A stretch of 64,000 bases of DNA from UBA11524 sp963590165 (lineage in GTDB: Bacteria; Bacillota; Clostridia; Christensenellales; Aristaeellaceae). The DNA is taken from assembly GCA_963590165.1 (NCBI GenBank), contig CAVANO010000043.1, positions 3,763 to 67,762 of the forward strand, in the 5' to 3' direction. Under the pieces are notes generated by a model that did not search any database, was not told where the DNA came from, and worked only from the letters and a program-made list of their open reading frames with translations. Shown here piece by piece: positions 62,664-64,000 of this stretch. A program made the position numbers and the translations under genes. Numbering within the stretch: the first letter of the stretch is position 1; the number at the start of each line of letters is the position of its first letter.

Positions 62664-63899
62664 ATGACAAAGATTCAACTCGGTGTGATCTTCGGATCAC
62701 GCAGTTGTGAGCGTGAGGTTTCGATTATCAGCGCAGTGCAGCTGATGAACCATGTCAACAGCGAAAAGTATGATGTTATTCCTGTATACATCACGGAGAA
62801 CGGCGTCTGGTATACCGGTGCTGCGCTGCGCAAGATTGAAACGTATACGCATTTCGACCCGAATAAGAACGGCGTGGAGGCTGTTTCACTGGACATCACG
62901 TCCGGCTCCGGTGCACTGCTGACGACGCGTCCGGGCAAGGGGCTGTTCGGTCATCCGGAGCAGGTGATTGTCGCACGCCTTGAGGTCTGTGTGATTGTCA
63001 TGCATGGTCTGAACGGCGAGGATGGCACGCTGCAGGGTATGCTGGAGCTGGCGAATCTGCCGTATACGTCTACGGGCGTGGCTGGCAGCGCGATCGGCAT
63101 GGATAAAATCATGATGAAGCAGTTCTTCCGCGGCGCAGGAACGTTGCCGTGTCTGCCGGATTGCTGGTTCACGCGTGCGCAGTATCAGCAGGACAAGGAT
63201 GCTGTCCTTGACCGCGTGGAGAAAGAATTGGGCTTTCCAGTGTTTGTGAAGCCGGCAAATCTCGGTTCTTCGATTGGCGTTAGTCGTGCGGATGACCGTG
63301 AGGAATTGGCGCATGGACTGGATTTGGCGTTCGAATATGACCGCCGCGTGCTGGTGGAGAAGGGACTTGACCGCCCGATTGAGCTGAACTGCTCTGTGCT
63401 GGGCTATGATGGTGAGGTCGAGGCAAGCCCGATTGAAATGCCGCTGTCCGGCGAGCAATTCCTTGATTTCAAGGAGAAGTATCTTGCTAACGGCGGTTCG
63501 AAGGGCATGGCAAGCCTTCACCGTGTGTTGCCTGCGCCGATTGAGGATTCTCTGCGTGACAAGATTCAGGCGATGTCCTGTGAAATCTTCCGCATGCTGG
63601 ACTGCAAGGGCGTTGTCCGCATTGACTACATGTTCGACCGTGCAACGGAGCAGGTGTATATTACAGAAATCAACACGATTCCTGGCTCGCTGGCGTTCTA
63701 CCTCTGGGAGGCGAAGGGAGTCAAGTATTCGCAGTTGATTGACCGCATGGTGGATTGCGCGCGCAAGGCGCATGCGGATCGTAATATGCGCAACTATGCA
63801 TATACATCCAATATTCTCAGCAGCGTATCACTTGGCGGCGGTACGAAGGGTGCCAAGGGTGCAAAGGGCACGAAGCTGAACGGCACGGCGAAAATGTAA
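62664..63899 (+). CDS. ddl: D-alanine--D-alanine ligase
   Basis: 411 residues, 40-50 longer than average. ATP-grasp enzyme: IFGSRSCEREVSIIS at the start, MHGLNGEDGTLQGMLEL, FVKPANLGSSIGVSRADD, the loop FLDFKEKYLANGG, and metal ligands with VYITEINTIPGSLAFYLWEA. The extra length is partly an insertion near 45-95 and a Gly/Lys tail GGGTKGAKGAKGTKLNG. AAGGAG precedes ATG 62664. It pairs with the MurF-like gene, as in many Firmicutes. Confidence 0.95.
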   Translation: MTKIQLGVIFGSRSCEREVSIISAVQLMNHVNSEKYDVIPVYITENGVWYTGAALRKIETYTHFDPNKNGVEAVSLDITSGSGALLTTRPGKGLFGHPEQVIVARLEVCVIVMHGLNGEDGTLQGMLELANLPYTSTGVAGSAIGMDKIMMKQFFRGAGTLPCLPDCWFTRAQYQQDKDAVLDRVEKELGFPVFVKPANLGSSIGVSRADDREELAHGLDLAFEYDRRVLVEKGLDRPIELNCSVLGYDGEVEASPIEMPLSGEQFLDFKEKYLANGGSKGMASLHRVLPAPIEDSLRDKIQAMSCEIFRMLDCKGVVRIDYMFDRATEQVYITEINTIPGSLAFYLWEAKGVKYSQLIDRMVDCARKAHADRNMRNYAYTSNILSSVSLGGGTKGAKGAKGTKLNGTAKM

Positions 63900-63928
63900 G
63901 GGCAATGCCGCACAAATGAGGTGGTGCG

Positions 63929-64000
63929 ATGAACAATGAATTTTGTGTCTGCCAAAGGCAGACCGGCGAAATAAAGTTTTATTTCGCCGCCGCAGATGGC
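63929..64000 (+). CDS. Possible start of a further gene, partial (uncertain)
   Basis: ATG 63929 with GAGGTGG five bases upstream opens a frame to the window end (MNNEFCVCQRQTGEIKFYF...). The same bases form two perfect hairpins, so this may be a structured repeat or RNA rather than a gene. I do not recognise the product. Confidence 0.3.
   Translation, partial: MNNEFCVCQRQTGEIKFYFAAADG
63947..64000 (+). repeat. Consecutive perfect hairpins at the window edge
   Basis: GTCTGCC-AAA-GGCAGAC (63947-63963) is followed by CGGCGAAATAAA-GT-TTTATTTCGCCG (63964-63989) and the start of a third, GCC...GGC (63989-64000). No T-run follows within the window, so it is not a plain terminator. Confidence 0.6.

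Noticed and set aside
61074..62678. 534-codon open frame antisense to murF
   Set aside because: Reverse shadow rich in Arg, His and Gln, without domains; the Mur ligase motifs are on the plus strand.

Overview
The window looks like a chromosomal segment of a low-to-mid GC Gram-positive anaerobe of the class Clostridia, probably a gut or rumen lineage. This is inferred from gene content, not from a marker gene. The signs are strong AGGAGG ribosome binding sites, a T-box leader, GatCAB-dependent tRNA amidation, type III glutamine synthetase, NfnAB, a 2[4Fe-4S] ferredoxin, a membrane pyrophosphatase, DarA/RicT, HPr kinase and ScpAB. I saw no tRNA, rRNA, CRISPR array, prophage or insertion sequence. 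It is mostly core chromosome with a few unusual gene architectures.

Layout. 1-6.6 kb (minus strand): a pseudouridine synthase cut by the window edge, a secreted DUF3298-like protein, a thioredoxin-reductase-like flavoprotein lacking a visible NADPH site, a zinc-ribbon membrane protein, an LCP-family protein whose 5' part lies in a perfect 532-bp tandem duplication, thioredoxin and an RseC-like protein. 6.75-12.2 kb (plus): a T-box leader whose best specifier reads AAC (Asn), then a fused aspS-gatC gene, gatA and gatB, i.e. a transamidation pathway for Asn-tRNA. 12.2-19.7 kb (minus): dgt, dnaG, two tandem rpoD-type sigma genes, trmK, nif3 and a coiled-coil zinc-ribbon gene. 19.9-22.7 kb (minus): HAD phosphatase, hprK and a ROK sugar kinase.

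22.9-38.7 kb (plus): GH3 glycosidase with a secreted NlpC/P60-like protein, nfnA-nfnB, a secreted unknown, darA-holB-ricT, a ferredoxin, an ABC exporter with a second secreted cysteine-peptidase-like protein, and uxuA-uxuB for hexuronate breakdown. 38.8-45.1 kb (minus): an ammonium transporter fused to a PII domain, glnN (GSIII) with a terminator-like hairpin right after its promoter, and a membrane pyrophosphatase.

45.5-52.4 kb (plus): yerC-pcrA-ligA, an M50 protease and scpA-scpB. 52.5-55.4 kb (minus): a UBA-like membrane protein, a 34-residue membrane microprotein, a response regulator and a histidine kinase in one operon. 55.6-57.1 kb (plus): a PII-like protein overlapping a cation/proton antiporter. 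57.2-58.7 kb (minus): a DacF-type carboxypeptidase. 58.8-64 kb (plus): a PfkB kinase, GNAT, alpha/beta hydrolase, a MurF-like ligase whose N-terminal domain is replaced by membrane segments, ddl, and consecutive perfect hairpins at the window edge.

The strongest leads are the Asn-specific T-box over an aspS-gatC fusion, the membrane-anchored MurF next to ddl, the nitrogen block with an Amt-PII fusion and attenuated glnN, the microprotein/two-component operon, and the PII-like/antiporter pair. Many long open frames antisense to these genes are shadows and were left out.
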